A DNA stretch of 64,000 nucleotides from NCBI RefSeq assembly GCF_019703515.2, contig NC_059374.1, positions 20,454,595 to 20,518,594 of the forward strand. The letters are read 5' to 3'. Below, one piece after another: positions 11,075 to 23,497 of the stretch. A program made the translations under genes and the position numbers. Within the stretch, counting starts at the first letter, position 1. Each line of letters begins with the position of its first letter. Below the pieces are notes generated by a model. The model was not told the origin of the DNA, did no database searches, and saw nothing but the letters and a program-made list of their open reading frames with translations. Source of the stretch: Myxocyprinus asiaticus (lineage: Eukaryota > Chordata > Actinopteri > Cypriniformes > Catostomidae).

Positions 11075-12486
11075 TTAAAGGAATAGTTCACCCGAAAATG
11101 AAAATTCTCTCATTATTCACTTATCCTGATTCCATCCCTGTCACAGTTCCGGCATTTGTGCTGGCTCATACTGTTTTTTTTTTCTCTCTCCCTCGTGTCT
11201 CACAGGTGGAGCCGGCACGCGAGATCAGTGTTTCCATGGGAACGCTGATCGTTCCCTGGGAGGCTCTGATCATGGCAATGATTTACTCGCCCGTTCCATC
11301 TGCTTCTCTCTGATTGCACTCCCTACTTATTCCTTGTGTTTCCTCTCTTTCTTTGCCAGTTTATTGTTCGCTGTCAAGTGTTAACCGTGCTCTCTTGTTT
11401 AGTTGGAGCTTGCTCATGTGTCTGTTGGTTGCCTGTCTCTAGAGGTGTGGTTACCTTCCCATTTGCCTTTGCCTTCGCCTGTGCTGTTGCCCAGTTCCTG
11501 TGGAGGAGGATTCATCGGTCTCTACCCGCGTCTCGGGGGAGAATCTCGTCTGGGCTTTGCTTCGCACCACACCAGCTTCAACGGGCTCTCTTCGGATTGC
11601 TCCTGACTTCCACGATGCACACACTCATCATACTAACACACTCTTTCCTTAGCCCATTGAGCGGCTTGTGTTTTACTCTGCTCTCTGCAGCCAGTGCCGG
11701 GTGTACCTGTTCTTATTTGAGTGACTGTCATTAATAAATTCACTGAACTGTTTGCCTCTGCGTTTGGGTCCCTTTGTTTCCCCTCACACTCTAAAACCAT
11801 CCCAGATGTGTATGACTGTCTTTCTTCAGCAGAACACAAATGAAGACTTTTAGAAGAAGATAGAGCTCTGTCAGGTCTTTATAATATAAGTACACTGCTG
11901 CCAGCATTTTGATGGTCCTTTATTGATGGCAATAAAGTAATCCACATGGCTCCAGTTGATCAATGAATGTCTTCTGAAGCAAATCAATAAGTTTGTGTAA
12001 AAAATAAATAGATAGTTAAAACGTTATTAACTTTTAAAAAGCGCTTCCTGCCAGCAGCTGGCTCAAAGCGTGACATAAGCATGTCGGCGAGTTCACGCAA
12101 GAATTTGGAAGCGGCGCTTATTTATAACAGAAGAACAAACGTCATGCGAGATTTCGGCCATTTCAAACTGCATCAGAGCCCTGGAAGCGCCGATGTAAAG
12201 TTCAAAACATTTTAATTGTTGACTTGTTTCTTACATAAACCAATCGATTTGCCTCAGAAGACATTCATTGTTCGACTGGATTACTTTTATGCTGCCTAAA
12301 TATGACTTTTGGACCGTCAAAGTACTGGCACCCGTATACTTCTATTATAAGGACCTGACAGAGCTCTATCTTCTAAAAATCTTAATTTGTGTTCTGCTGA
12401 AGAAAGACAGTCATACACATCTGGGATGGCATCAGGGTAAGTGAATAATGAGAGAATTTTCATTTTTGGGTGAACTATTCCTTTAA
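11075..12486. repeat. Angel-like MITE, interrupted by LTR-like block
   Basis: It starts TTAAAGGAATAGTTCACCCG and ends GGGTGAACTATTCCTTTAA with TTAA at both edges. Long arms pair: AGATAGAGCTCTGTCAGGTC (11859-11878) against GACCTGACAGAGCTCTATCT (12352-12371), and CAGATGTGTATGACTGTCTT against its inverse near 12410. Without the 650-bp insertion at 11139-11788 the MITE would be about 760 bp. Confidence 0.85.
11139..11788 (+). mobile_element. Solo-LTR-like insertion
   Basis: A GC-richer block begins TGTCACAGTTCC and ends CCCCTCACA, the TG...CA termini and TGTCAC start seen in the LTRs at 61858 and 53291. It has a polyadenylation-like AATAAA near 11733. It breaks the left arm of the surrounding MITE. 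A CCATCCC repeat occurs immediately left (11132-11138) and again at 11797-11803, eight bases beyond the TG...CA end, so the exact insertion boundary is uncertain. The ORFs within it (to 132 aa) are not recognisable proteins. Confidence 0.5.
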
Positions 12487-12855
12487 TCTAAGCTTTCAAA
12501 CCACAAAAAGATATCCTTGTTACTGAAAATACATTGTGTAGGCTATATGAAAGATTTATATACACAATATATCATACACTGATGGCTTGAGTAAATAATC
12601 TTCATCCTTTGGTAATAATTTGGGTCGAATTTATAGAAAAACTATGCAAATTGCGAAATTACTTCATAGAAAATAATTGTTCTAATTTTAGAATGCACCA
12701 TGTTGTCCGCCAGACACGTCCGGTGTGTGACCCCCTTTAATTTACCCTGCCGCTCAAGCTTTACCAAAGTTCTGTTGAGAAATATGTTTGAAAAGACAAA
12801 GACTATTGTGCACTGGGTAGCCCTATTTATGAAAAAGGCATCAATCCCAAGCCTA

Positions 12856-13760
12856 CTTCCCATAGTTGTAGCGGGTAGACTGTAGAGGTAGAAAAGGTTT
12901 ATATTTCAAAGTTTTGCAATATTTTACCTCTCAGTAGACTATTGATATTCTAACACCAAGAATCAATATTTTCAGTTACATTTTTCACATTAATATTTTG
13001 TGACAAAAGATGAACACCACTCAGAGCAAGTGAAATGTACTGCAGCATGAGGTCAAGTAACACTATTTCTGTTCAAACAAAGCAGATACTCAGAGCAAGC
13101 TAGACCATAAGCAAGTCTGTTTGTTGTATTTGTAAGAATGTCCGCACAGATCCTACATTCAGCTATGAATTAGTTTGTATGCATTTCGTTTCAGTGGGGG
13201 ATCATTTGTAAATATTCTGTTTGTAGAAACCAACAACTAGAAAAATTAAATAAATTAAAATACATTTTCTTCTCCTATGTTTTTAAATACTTAACATTGT
13301 GTTAGCGCCCAGACTGTAAGCATGTATACGTATTCCAAGGCCAATATGGAGGATTAGGGATTTGTAAGTCACTTTTGATCCTTAATTATTTTCAAGCTCT
13401 CCTGGTACTTGACTCATACAAGGAGGTCAAACTGTTAGGCCAAGGGAAAAACACACCATATTGCGTTCATCCCCCCTTTATTCTCCCACAGCCGACAGGC
13501 TTCACTTGAGAAGTAGAGATTTGGACAACCCCTACTGTCTCCACCACCTGTGATATTTTCCATCTCTGGAGGGAGTTTGTAACTCTCATCTCATTGCCTC
13601 TACACCTCAATGCAGTTCTCTAACTTAAGTGGGTCGAATGAAAATGTTAGATATAAATTATTCAGAGTGACACTTTCCAAAAATGAACAGGTTGAATAGA
13701 CACATTTACCTGTGTTCCTCATTTCCTGTGGTAAATGACATGTCAGTGACTCATAAAGGT
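12856..13760. other. Non-coding; possible conserved element 13310-13620
   Basis: No ORF of note. The stretch 13310-13620 is compositionally balanced and repeat-free and could be a conserved non-coding element; that is only an impression from complexity. Confidence 0.35.
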
Positions 13761-13897
13761 TTAAAGGGATAGTTCAACCAAACAAGAAAATTCTGTCATC
13801 ACTGACTAACCTTCATGTTGTTCCAAACCCATATGCCTTTTTCGTCTTCTATGGAACACAAAGGGAGATGTTAGGCAGCATGTGAACTATCCCTTTA
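13761..13897. repeat. Short Angel-like MITE
   Basis: A compact 137-bp copy, TTAAAGGGATAGTTCAACCA on the left and GTGAACTATCCCTTTA on the right, with the inner CTTCATGTTGTTCCAAACCC and a shortened GGAACACAAAGGGAGATG. The middle and one inner arm are deleted. Confidence 0.8.
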
Positions 13898-14212
13898 TGT
13901 TCACAAATTACCTTGCAAAATTTGCTTGATATATCACACATTAGTGCAGGCCCTCGTGTATCCATTTCTGAGGTAACCTTTGCTCATACTTTATTAGTAC
14001 AGCAGCACAAGGCTTTTTAGATGTGTTCAAAATGTTGATGTGCGTGGATGTACAGAAACCTGAAATTTGCAGACATTTGCAGATATTTGCAAATTCAAGC
14101 AAAGCAGAATTTTTATATATTCACCCCAACTGACCTGTCTTTTATTGCTTTTAATAGCTAGCATTGCCTAACAATGTAGATAGCTCTTTCTGCATTTGTT
14201 GCACTCCATATG
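13898..14212. other. Non-coding gap
   Basis: Nothing recognised between the short MITE and the hAT element. Confidence 0.4.
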
Positions 14213-14220
14213 GTGTAGAA

Positions 14221-15880
14221 CAGGGCTCTTTAACTACTTTCTTGCGGGGGCCAGATAATCCAGATAAAAACTTGGCGGGGGCCAAAATTTCTTCTGTATT
14301 TATCTTAGCTAACACTTTCATCACAAGTAACATGTTACTTAAAAACACCCTTAATACTGTGCATTTATTTATATTAAAATAGTCACTGTATATTGAATTA
14401 TAATTTTTTAAGGTCTGGCCATAAATTCCTTCATAAGATCTGACTGAAGATGAAACATGACTTATACTCTGAACTAAAAAATAACTTTTGGTCAACTTTA
14501 CTTTAAAAAACAAAATAAAAAACAAAACATAATAATAATTTTAACATTTTATGGCTATTGTTTACAAATTATTAAAACCGAGGAGAAACACTTTGACCTG
14601 CTAAAGCCCTTTCACAATATCAACCCACATATGAAAACAATGGTCATAAAAATGTCATGTTTACTTAAGAATGCACTTAAATTTAAATTTCATTTTGGAG
14701 AAAAAAAGAGATAAAATGTCTATTCTTCCATTTTCTCTATAAAGTATCATCCTATTCAGTGAGGAAAAAATGTGTACTGCAAATATTGTGAATTTGCACA
14801 CAATAGTCAGTGCAGGAGCCAGATTTTTTTTTTCTCTCTCACCTAAACGGTGTGATCCATGTTTAGCAAAGCAGTGTAACTAAACTATCTCCAGAAAAGC
14901 TTAAACACGTGCTCCAGTCTGGACAACTGATGATGGCTGAATGCTGTTGCATGTGCCATTGAGCATTGTTAAACTCACTGCTGTTTGCTGAGGCTCGCGC
15001 AAGGGCTGGGGGATGTGGACCAAAAATAATATCTCTGTATTTTTAGGCTGAATGGCAATACACTATCTCTGTATTTTCTACGAAGTGGACTAAATGTTCA
15101 GTTGTAAGTCAAAGCCACATGTGTGATGGCAAATTAAGCTTGCAGTACACTTTCTTTTGGGGCAGAAGACTTTTCGGGCTGCGAAAGCTTCACGGCCAGG
15201 GTTGCAACAGCAGCACGAAGTTTAACACACTCTTAATACCGCAGTTTATGGTGCTGTTGTAAATGGTGGAAGAGATCTGTAGTGCTTCCACTTTTGGTTG
15301 CAACCTGTTTATGGCATTCTCTACAGATGACATGCAGGGCTCGACATTAAGCATTGTGATGTGCTTGTCCTTCGGACAAGTAAATTGGTCATTCACTTGT
15401 CTGAGTAAAAAAGTTACTTGTCCAGAGAAAATAAGGACATGTATTTGTTACATGCTCAATAACGTCAGAGTTTCTGTTGCATATTTTCAAAAATTACGAC
15501 ATGGCCAACCTAATAGTATTATACCTATGCAATCAACTAGATTCTCTGGGACAGAAATGTAAATGGCTCTGGGTAGTGGAGGTTATTTTATGTTACATGT
15601 GTGCACGGTAGTCAATAAAGTAAAGCATCTATCACCATCATTTACAGCAGGGGTGCTCACACTTCTATGGAATAAGATATACTTTTCTATCATGTTATTG
15701 CAGCAAGATCTACCATACACAATGTATACATTTATCACAATACCAAAATTTTAGTAGTTTCCAGTGAAATGTGATGATTTTTGATACCAGCTTCAATACC
15801 ACAACAAATAATAGCCTAACATTAACTAATTTGTTAATTATAAAATTATTAAGTTCTCAAGTTATTATTCAAGAGTAGTG

Positions 15881-15915
<35 letters not shown>

Positions 15916-16680
15916 CACTATAGAACAAAACAAAAACAAAAAATACAAATTAAGAAAAAAGTGCTTTATGACAGCTTTTAAAGAAATGAACAGTATCGAG
16001 TATTCAATTAAACATTCAGAAAAAATTTGACATAAAACTATTACTGGTCATCCCTGTATGTATAATACTTTAATACTTTTATACTAGAGTTATACAAGTA
16101 AAGTTATCCAGCCAAGAGCAGTGAGTGGTTTTGTCGTTTTGTTGTTATTGTTGTTTGATTAATATTAAGGATACACTAGACAGCGGCAGGTCTATTAGCT
16201 TACATTTAAATGTACAAGTCATACATTTCGATACAAATCAGTTTTTCCTCAAATGTTTACGTTCACTTTAAACATCACTCTCTGTGTTTACATGAACACC
16301 TCACCAAGACGGGGATTTTGGCAGAATTTTGAAATGTATTTGACCGTTTAGGCACAAGCGTTTTTGGAGAGTGTGAGAGAGGAGAGATGCAAACACGGTA
16401 CGGCTTTACGGAAGAAATGGGTTATGTAACACAACATCAAACTATATCGATATAAACGGTATTGTCTCATCTTATATCTTGTTTGAAAATATATTGATAT
16501 ACCTCAAAAAGTCGATATACCGCCCAGTCCAAGCTCGTGCCTACAAACACTGAGATTTGCACAGAGAGTGCTCTGGTATTTCAGATGGCGAGACAATTTG
16601 ATCAAAAATCAGTCGGAGGGCCACACAAAGATGATTGGTGGGCTGGATTTGGCCTGCTGGTTGCCAGTTGACTAGCCCTG
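14221..16680. mobile_element. hAT element, non-autonomous, perfect 8-bp TSD
   Basis: The ends are CAGGGCTCTTTAAC on the left and ...GACTAGCCCTG on the right, flanked by identical GTGTAGAA at 14213-14220 and 16681-16688. The subterminal GCGGGGGCCAGATAA and GGAGGGCCACACAAAG text resembles fish hAT elements of the CAGGG type. The 2460-bp body has no transposase frame. It appears to hold further fragments: CAGGGCTCGACATTAAGC at 15336, CAGGGGTGCTCACACTT near 15648, and GTCGATATACCGCCCAG near 16511, each resembling an end of another hAT-like repeat, although I cannot find their partners. A CA microsatellite lies at 15882-15910. Confidence 0.85.
15882..15910. repeat. (CA)n microsatellite
   Basis: About 14 CA units within the hAT element. 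Confidence 0.95.
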
Positions 16681-16717
16681 GTGTAGAACATTAGAAACTG
16701 CAATCAGTTATGACTAA

Positions 16718-17904
16718 GGGGCTGTTTACATGACAACAGCGTTTTGGGGCCTGAAAACGCAAATTTTTGAAAACGGGTTTCAAAGTGCACGTTTTTGAAA
16801 ACGATGCCGTTATCATCTCCGTGTAAACATACAAAAACGCGAATTTGTGAAAACGATGATGTCATGCGCATGCGTATTACGTGTTATATAAAGAATGATG
16901 GATTGATAGGCATCAATTTGAGATGTGTAATTATCAATATGAATACTGGTGTCTGTGCAAATAACAATAAGCAACAATTTATTCATTTGGAGTGTTTTGT
17001 ATGGAGTGTGAACATTGTACAGTAGGCAGAACCTGCAATTTGAAAATCTTGAAATTAATGTATGGATTCAGATGGGAAAAATGTATTTGTATTTTAAATG
17101 TTATTTATTTATTTACTTAATTTTATTTGATGTACCTTTACCCTGCAATTCATTCACCCACCACTTATGTATATAGCCTATAGACAGAGATGTGATGCCA
17201 TGTACAGTATTCAGTGATGTGCTTAGAATATGAAAACATGAGGCAGTGAAAATGCATGTTAGATCCAGTGTACACAAGACCTCTCTCTCCATCAGAAGAT
17301 ATCCATATATCAGAGTTCTGTCTGATATCCAAAACCAGTCAACATCAACAGCTTGTTATGTTAACTTACTCTCCTACCAGACCAACAGTCAGCAGGGGTC
17401 ATACAGAAGAAGGCAGGAGACGAAGTGATGGTAAAAATGAGCAGAGTTTATTGAATAATCTTGAGAGTTCAGTCTATTGGCATGAGCACGAGTAATCAAA
17501 ACAATGTGCAAGACTTTGAAAACTACAATGGCGGACTACAGGACTGTGTTTGTGCTGCTCAAGATTTTGAGTTTATTGACGCTTATCCAGCAAAGTAATT
17601 GTAGTAATAAAGCAACCTCATCGTCCGTCCAGACAAAATTGCTCGATGCTTTCGCCATCTTCATTGTTTGTATTAACCGCTCTGTGGAAGAATGCTTATG
17701 TGCGCAGGCGCGTAGTGTTTCTTTACAAAGTAACATCGTCAACTACTGGCCTGGCATGCACAATACAGCCTTTTTAGTCGTTTTCGCGGATCCGTGTGAA
17801 CGGGGATAATTTTGACAACGTTGTCGTCTGTACGCGAAACTCTTCAAAAACGCAAAGGAAAAACTTTTCCGTTTTTAGTACACTGTTGTCATGTAAACGT
17901 ACCC
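16718..17904. mobile_element. Harbinger-like MITE with TAA duplication
   Basis: The inverted ends share GTTTACATGACAACAG: GGGGCTGTTTACATGACAAC on the left and, as reverse complement of the right, GGGTACGTTTACATGACAAC. TAA flanks both sides (16715-16717 and 17905-17907), the 3-bp target typical of PIF/Harbinger. Subterminal regions are rich in AAAACG/CGTTTT words. The ORF at 17504-17809 (101 aa) lies inside and has no recognisable transposase motif. Confidence 0.7.
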
Positions 17905-17907
17905 TAA

Positions 17908-20900
17908 ATCAAACTGGGTCTCTTTAACAACGATACACTTTGTTGATTGTTCAACTCTTTTTGCTCCCAAAATATATCTGTGCTAAAATGGGTCATAAAG
18001 CGCTGCCCTCAATGTAGTTTCCCAGAGTTTTCCTTCATCCTCAGAAGAGCCATCAAAGGACATGCTTATGTTTTAGGATGCACAGGCTTGGTTTGGCATC
18101 ATGGAATGTCAAGGAAGGGTATATACTGTACTGTAGTGGTCCCATAAATTATTCGGACACTTTTGGACACTCACATCACATTTACAAATTAATTTCATTG
18201 CATTAGATGACAAAATGTCAAATCAAGTGGCATCTTCAAAACAAATAATGCTAGACCTTTTCTCAGAACTAACTTGACTTTTTTGAGCCATTTTTCAAGT
18301 ATTATTAGCCAACTGGTCCATTTTTAGTGGATGTATCAAGTTCACACAGGTGTCCTAGCAGATTAACCGCTGGTATAGTTCATCACATTAACTATATATA
18401 TTGTTTTATTATTTAAAACCTTACAAACTAAAGTGTGTTGATGCTATTTCTTTAAAATAAATGGCTTTTTTAAATATGATTTATATGATTTGTTATACGC
18501 AAAAGATTAATCCATTTTTAAGTCCAAATATGTTTAGGGCTATTGAACATGCACATTATATTACACAACCATATTTTGCTCCACTGCCATTATTTCATCA
18601 AATCACTGCTCATTGGGTCTCTGCTTAATGTTGCGTTTGTTCCTTAAAATGATGCCGAACAGGAACACGTTGAATGGAATAAACAACCAACACCTCTCTG
18701 TATACTTTTCACACTGAGAATGAAAAAGGGTTGGGTGATAATTTCAGGCAATGCGAGACTTCTTTGTGTAATGAGGCTATGTATTTACACTACCTTTATG
18801 GCCTTCATCACTAAAGAACAGGAAATGAACAAAATGTAGTGGCCTTTCATATGTCAGAGTAATTTTACTCCCTTCCCTGTTTCATCACAGAAAAAGATGC
18901 AGGATACTGATCAAAGGAGCCCAAACCACAGTTTATCTGAGTATGTGTCTGTTGTTCGCAAACTGTTCTCTAATCTAGAGACAATACATCTTGTGATGTC
19001 CTGTGTAGCCAAACCTCTGAATAAACAGCTTAAGCTCTGGTCCACATATCAGCTTATTCTGGCCAAGAACCGCCCACTTATTCAGAAAGACACTGCCTGA
19101 TCGACATGTAAACTACCAACCACAGTTCATTTTGTTTTTATGTGCCGATTTGGGAGCAGGTTAATCTGAAAAAGGTTATACTGCAATACTAGACCAGAAG
19201 AAAAAAAATCAAATAATGATGCGGCAGTCTCTATGAATGTACAGAAACAGATTGATCACACTGTAAATTCAGCAACATTAGGTTGAAAGTTTTGTTGCTG
19301 AAATCGGTTTGTGTTTCCCAAAATTTGAATCACTGCCCCCAGTGGGCCGAAGCTGGAAGTGTTGTTGAGCATATGGGCACGTGTGAGCTCCAGTTTCCGA
19401 GAGTGCCACCAGAAGAGAGTTGTATTTTTAGTTGTAAATGAAATATAGTCAACAGGAATGCATTATTTACTAACTCTATCCCCTAACCCTAAACCTAGCC
19501 ATTGGTGGAGTAAAAATTTAATTTTAGAGTGAAATGCAACCTCCGATTCACGCTCACCATTGTTTACATGAATGTGTTTACTTCCTGGTTCCCACCGGAC
19601 CAGAATCCATGTCTCAGTGGTTGCTCGCGCAACACGCTATCAGTAGCACTAGAGGGAAATGTGTTTAAACTTGAATTGATGCAAAAATGTCTTATGGTAG
19701 ATGCTGCTTGTCAGTAATTCGACTGAATGGGGTTGATTACAGGGTACATGAACTTTTGGAAGCAATGTTTTGATTTCCCATGTGATCATGTTGACAGAAA
19801 GCACAGGAACATATTTGGAAAATGTGTATAGACTCTGCCTTTTCAAAAGTAATATGTACAGACTCTTTCACAGACATAACTCCAAAAGCAAGTTTAATAT
19901 ACAAATCTGTTTGTGGATGCCTATTTATTTCCATCTAATGTCTTAAAACTTTGAATATCTTTCAAAGAATTTATGCCACAAACCTGGTAAATGTTGGCAA
20001 ATCCGGGGATTTAATTCATCCTTAAAAGTGTTTGCAAAAGCATTGTATCAACTGGTAACTTGTAAACACCACTTTGTTTCCAGTCAGACTGTTATGCTGC
20101 CTTCAGGTGCTCTCAGAATTATCCTACTTCTTACTTCTGAAGTGGTAATTATGAGTTGTGTTCAAGTGCTTTTTTTGTTGTTGTAAAGAACAGGAAACAT
20201 GGACGACGTCAGATTCATTCATGCATATTTTTTTGAGGAACTTTTATTTTGACACCAGTCACACCATATTGCATATTACTCAGTAGGCTTACTGACAATA
20301 TTGGAATTTTGGACAAATACAAGATTTTCACAGTGTACAAATGTATAACATGCATTAAATGGTTGCTGATAAACATAAATGAATATGACTGAAACAGCAA
20401 GTGCTAACAATTAGCTGTATTTAGAAAAATGAACAAAACCTGTCATTCTTTGCAATATTAATCAGACGGTCAGTAAACGGACTGTGGGTGGCCTGTGGGT
20501 GTGCCGTCTGAGACTTTTGTGGCAATTTGTGTTGATGATGACTAGTACTGCATTGTCATCATCACATAATGAGGATGTTTTAGGGATGAGTTTTAATAAG
20601 CCACATTTACAGGGCATTAATTATAGCATGCACTGTATACCTCACAGTGCGTTAATGAGGACCTTGTCTCATTTACGCACTTGGCAGAAAATATTGTACA
20701 CAATCCTGTCATAGTACAAGAAGAGACAGGAAAATATTGATCTATACCTTGTAATGCTTTTACTGTACAACAATATGATAAAGTGTGATGACAGTGCCCC
20801 CAGCTTTTTACAAGTTTCCCTCAATATGACAACAAATTAATCACCTAATTTGTAATGCGTTATGTTTCTTGCACTGGGTTATAAAAACAACAATCACCTC

Positions 20901-21698
20901 ATTTTTGCGAAGACATTTCTACCTCACTTCCCACTGAGAATGATCTTATTGAAAGTATATCATCTGGAAAATATCCTTTGTGGTTCATAACAACACCAGA
21001 AAATGGGAAAAGCTGGAAAAAGGGCATTTCTTGGCTTTCCCTATTGTCTTTAATTCATCTTTTTGATGTTCTTGGAGGGAGTTGGATGAGATGAATTGTG
21101 TGGAGCTGTATTAAGAAAGTTGTGTTATATGCAGAATGCATCTCTTGGACAGTGTATTAGGTCAAAGTAGGTCTCGCTTGTGGCTAGAGACACCAGCCCT
21201 CTTACGCTGTCATGTTCTTTATTAATGGGCTTTTAGCAGAAAGCCAGGGGAAATAGAGACTCGCAGTTAATTCCTCAGTGTTAGTCTTTGGCACACAAGT
21301 GAGCCGCCTCATCTATAGTGAGCTGTCCTCTTCTGGTCTCTTGGAGACTGGCTGCAAACAACCATGGAAAGTGAAAGGCTATCAAAATGAAACACTTTTG
21401 TCGGAGCCGTGGTCTTGCGGTCAGTGCATGTGGCTGAGCCACATCGAGCCTTGGTGCTCATTTGGGAAATTTAAAGGCCAGTTCACGCATTGCAAATAGT
21501 CCATTTTTAGTGTCAAAATGAAATCAAAATCGTCTCTATTTACTTGCTTACACATTTGTAGTCTTATTGTGCTTAATTAATCAGTGTACGTAAAAAAAAA
21601 TATTTATAATATTTTAACAAAATGTTACAACTTGCTCCTCTGAAATGACATTGCTTTTCTATTGATGTCATTGAGGGCATACATGCTATTAGATAATG
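17908..21698. other. Mostly unique non-coding DNA
   Basis: 18127-18360 resembles a Tc1-type terminal fragment (TAAATTATTCGGACACTTTT), but without partner or coding sequence I leave it unnamed. 20920-21260 is balanced and repeat-free and may be conserved non-coding DNA. All ORFs here are under 80 codons with no signatures. Confidence 0.4.
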
Positions 21699-22291
21699 TT
21701 AAAGGTGAAGTATATAACTTTTCTACTATTATTGTTCATTGACAACTAACTATAAGTAAGTCGTTAGTGGGTTTACCTCCCCCAAAAGTATAAACACTGA
21801 GCCCCCCAGGCACTATCAAAACATTGATGTTTATATTTTGAGCGAGTTTGGGGGAATATGAACTTCCATGGCAGACGTGTACACAGGAAAATAAATTTAG
21901 CTTTGCCAAAATTTATAGACTTGCTAAAAGACACAGAGAACGGAGTAAAACCAGAGTGAACATTGGCATGGCATTTATTAACTAACTGAGATCGCTAGCA
22001 AACAGAAGCACCAATAATGAGATTGCAGCGCAAGTCACTAATACACTGCCACCTCCCCTGACAACAACAACCATACATTCTGTCCGGTGTGTATGTTATA
22101 GTGGTCTTGTTTATTACGACGTTAATTGTTTATCACCTTTTATTTAGTGTGGCCTATTTGTTCATAGGGAATCAGAGGGTGCGTATGGGCGTGATGAGTC
22201 TAAGGGGTGTGGACAAAGATTTTTAGAAAACATACATTATTTTTTAATTCCATTTGGTGCAACTAGTAGAAATTACAAACTTCAACTTTAA
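21699..22291. repeat. TTAA MITE, second family
   Basis: The ends are TTAAAGGTGAAGTATATAAC and, as reverse complement of the right, TTAAAGTTGAAGTTTGTAAT, with TTAA on both sides. Length is 593 bp with no coding frame. The terminal sequence differs from the Angel-like family. Confidence 0.8.
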
Positions 22292-23497
22292 ACAACAGTC
22301 AAATAGCTATTTAAGCATTGTTTTAGCAAACTTATATTCAAGTCTGGGTCTACTCTTGGAACTGTGCCACATTACTGAATGTGTCACATTATGGAAGTAA
22401 AATGAGTTGTGAGTAAATTTTCACATTAACTTTTTTAAATGACTGTATTTTCATTTTATTTATCATACACAGTCATTCATTTAAGATGTCTTGAAACAGA
22501 ATCTCTTGCTTTTTCTTGCCTACATGAAAGCTATTGTCAACATTTTCATGAGCTTGGCACCCTTACAAACTATATCAATAAAGGTCAGTTCCCATTTCCT
22601 CTCGGCTGATAGCACCTCTCGCCCCTTTTCAATCACCCATGTCCGTACACTCTCCCCGATCTAGCGAGCATCAATCCATCATTAACAACATGGTAATGTG
22701 GGCTTGAGCTGTTTTTCAGTTCGTCCCTGCCCTGAGTGACTGGGTTGTTGTTATGGCATAATGTGACTGTCAATCTGTTTATAATTGAGCTGTGCTCTAT
22801 TTTGTCTTATAGCAGCATGCTGTGAATAAGGGCTGGAGGGAGAGAGTGGGAGGTTGGGGCTCTCAGTTCATCCATCAGAGGGCTGCGCTCTGGATGATTG
22901 CCGCTCTCTCTCAGACATTGTGAGGAAGATGGCCGCTGATGGCGGGCCCATCTCACCTCTGTGGTCAGAAAATACATTTGACTCCTTTTGTGTTGTGCCC
23001 CTCTGAAGAGCTGTTTAAAATGCCTACACATAAAGGAGATACAGCAGCTGCCCCCTCTCAAGTGTGATTGCTCTCATTCGAGGAGAATAAAAATGGCCTT
23101 TTGTTGTTTTCTGTGTGTGTGTGTGTACTGTACATGGGATCACGGTGTATGTTTGAGAGTGTCTGAGCTAGGTTTTGCCTACCAAATTTCTTTTACCAAA
23201 TCTTTGCTTATCCCTAAAAGGGATAGTGAAATCTGAAATCACCTAGACTAAAAAATGTTTTGTAAGGTAACCTTGAGAACATACTTTATGCAGTAACATC
23301 TAAATAAATGGTTTTATTAAAATCAAAATATAATTTAAAATGACTGAATCAACCTGACTACATTAGGTTACAAGTAATTTTGAAGGGTGAGATCAGGTAG
23401 AAGTAATTCCTTAAGGTAACATCTATATGTGTAGCCTATCGTGGGAACCAGCCAACGATCCCAATGAGGAAAATGGCTTAATATGCATACTATTATG
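22292..23497. other. Unique DNA; candidate conserved element 22560-23060
   Basis: 22560-23060 has balanced composition and no repeat hallmarks. A minus-strand ORF at 22807-23061 (84 aa) overlaps it, but its residues (Cys/Arg/Ser-rich) are not persuasive as a protein. A short GT run is at 23107-23124. Confidence 0.35.

Larger units (their letters stand above)
10950..12855 (-). repeat. hAT-like dispersed repeat R1, copy 1, split
   Basis: Two segments, 10950-11074 and 12487-12855, are the reverse complement of the family also present at 23498-24343 and 38220-39314. Shared words include TTTCATACACTAACCTGCAA (in reverse near 10985-11005), CCTACACAATG and TAGGCTTGGGAT (reverse at 12844-12855). The gap is filled exactly by the TTAA MITE 11075-12486, so the MITE landed inside this older repeat. 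The distal end is truncated near 10950. Confidence 0.75.

Noticed and set aside
17504..17809. 101-codon ORF beginning near an ATGGC start
   Set aside because: Lies wholly inside the Harbinger-like MITE and has no transposase or host motif.
18127..18360. Tc1-type terminal fragment
   Set aside because: Only a loose likeness of one end (ATTATTCGGACACTTTTGGA); no partner repeat or coding remnant.
21400..21480. SINE head (GCCGTGGTCTTGCGGTCAGT)
   Set aside because: Resembles a Pol III A-box region, but no B box and no SINE body could be followed.
22807..23061. 84-codon minus-strand ORF as an exon
   Set aside because: No convincing splice pair around a coding-like segment, and the residues are not protein-like; more likely conserved non-coding or chance.
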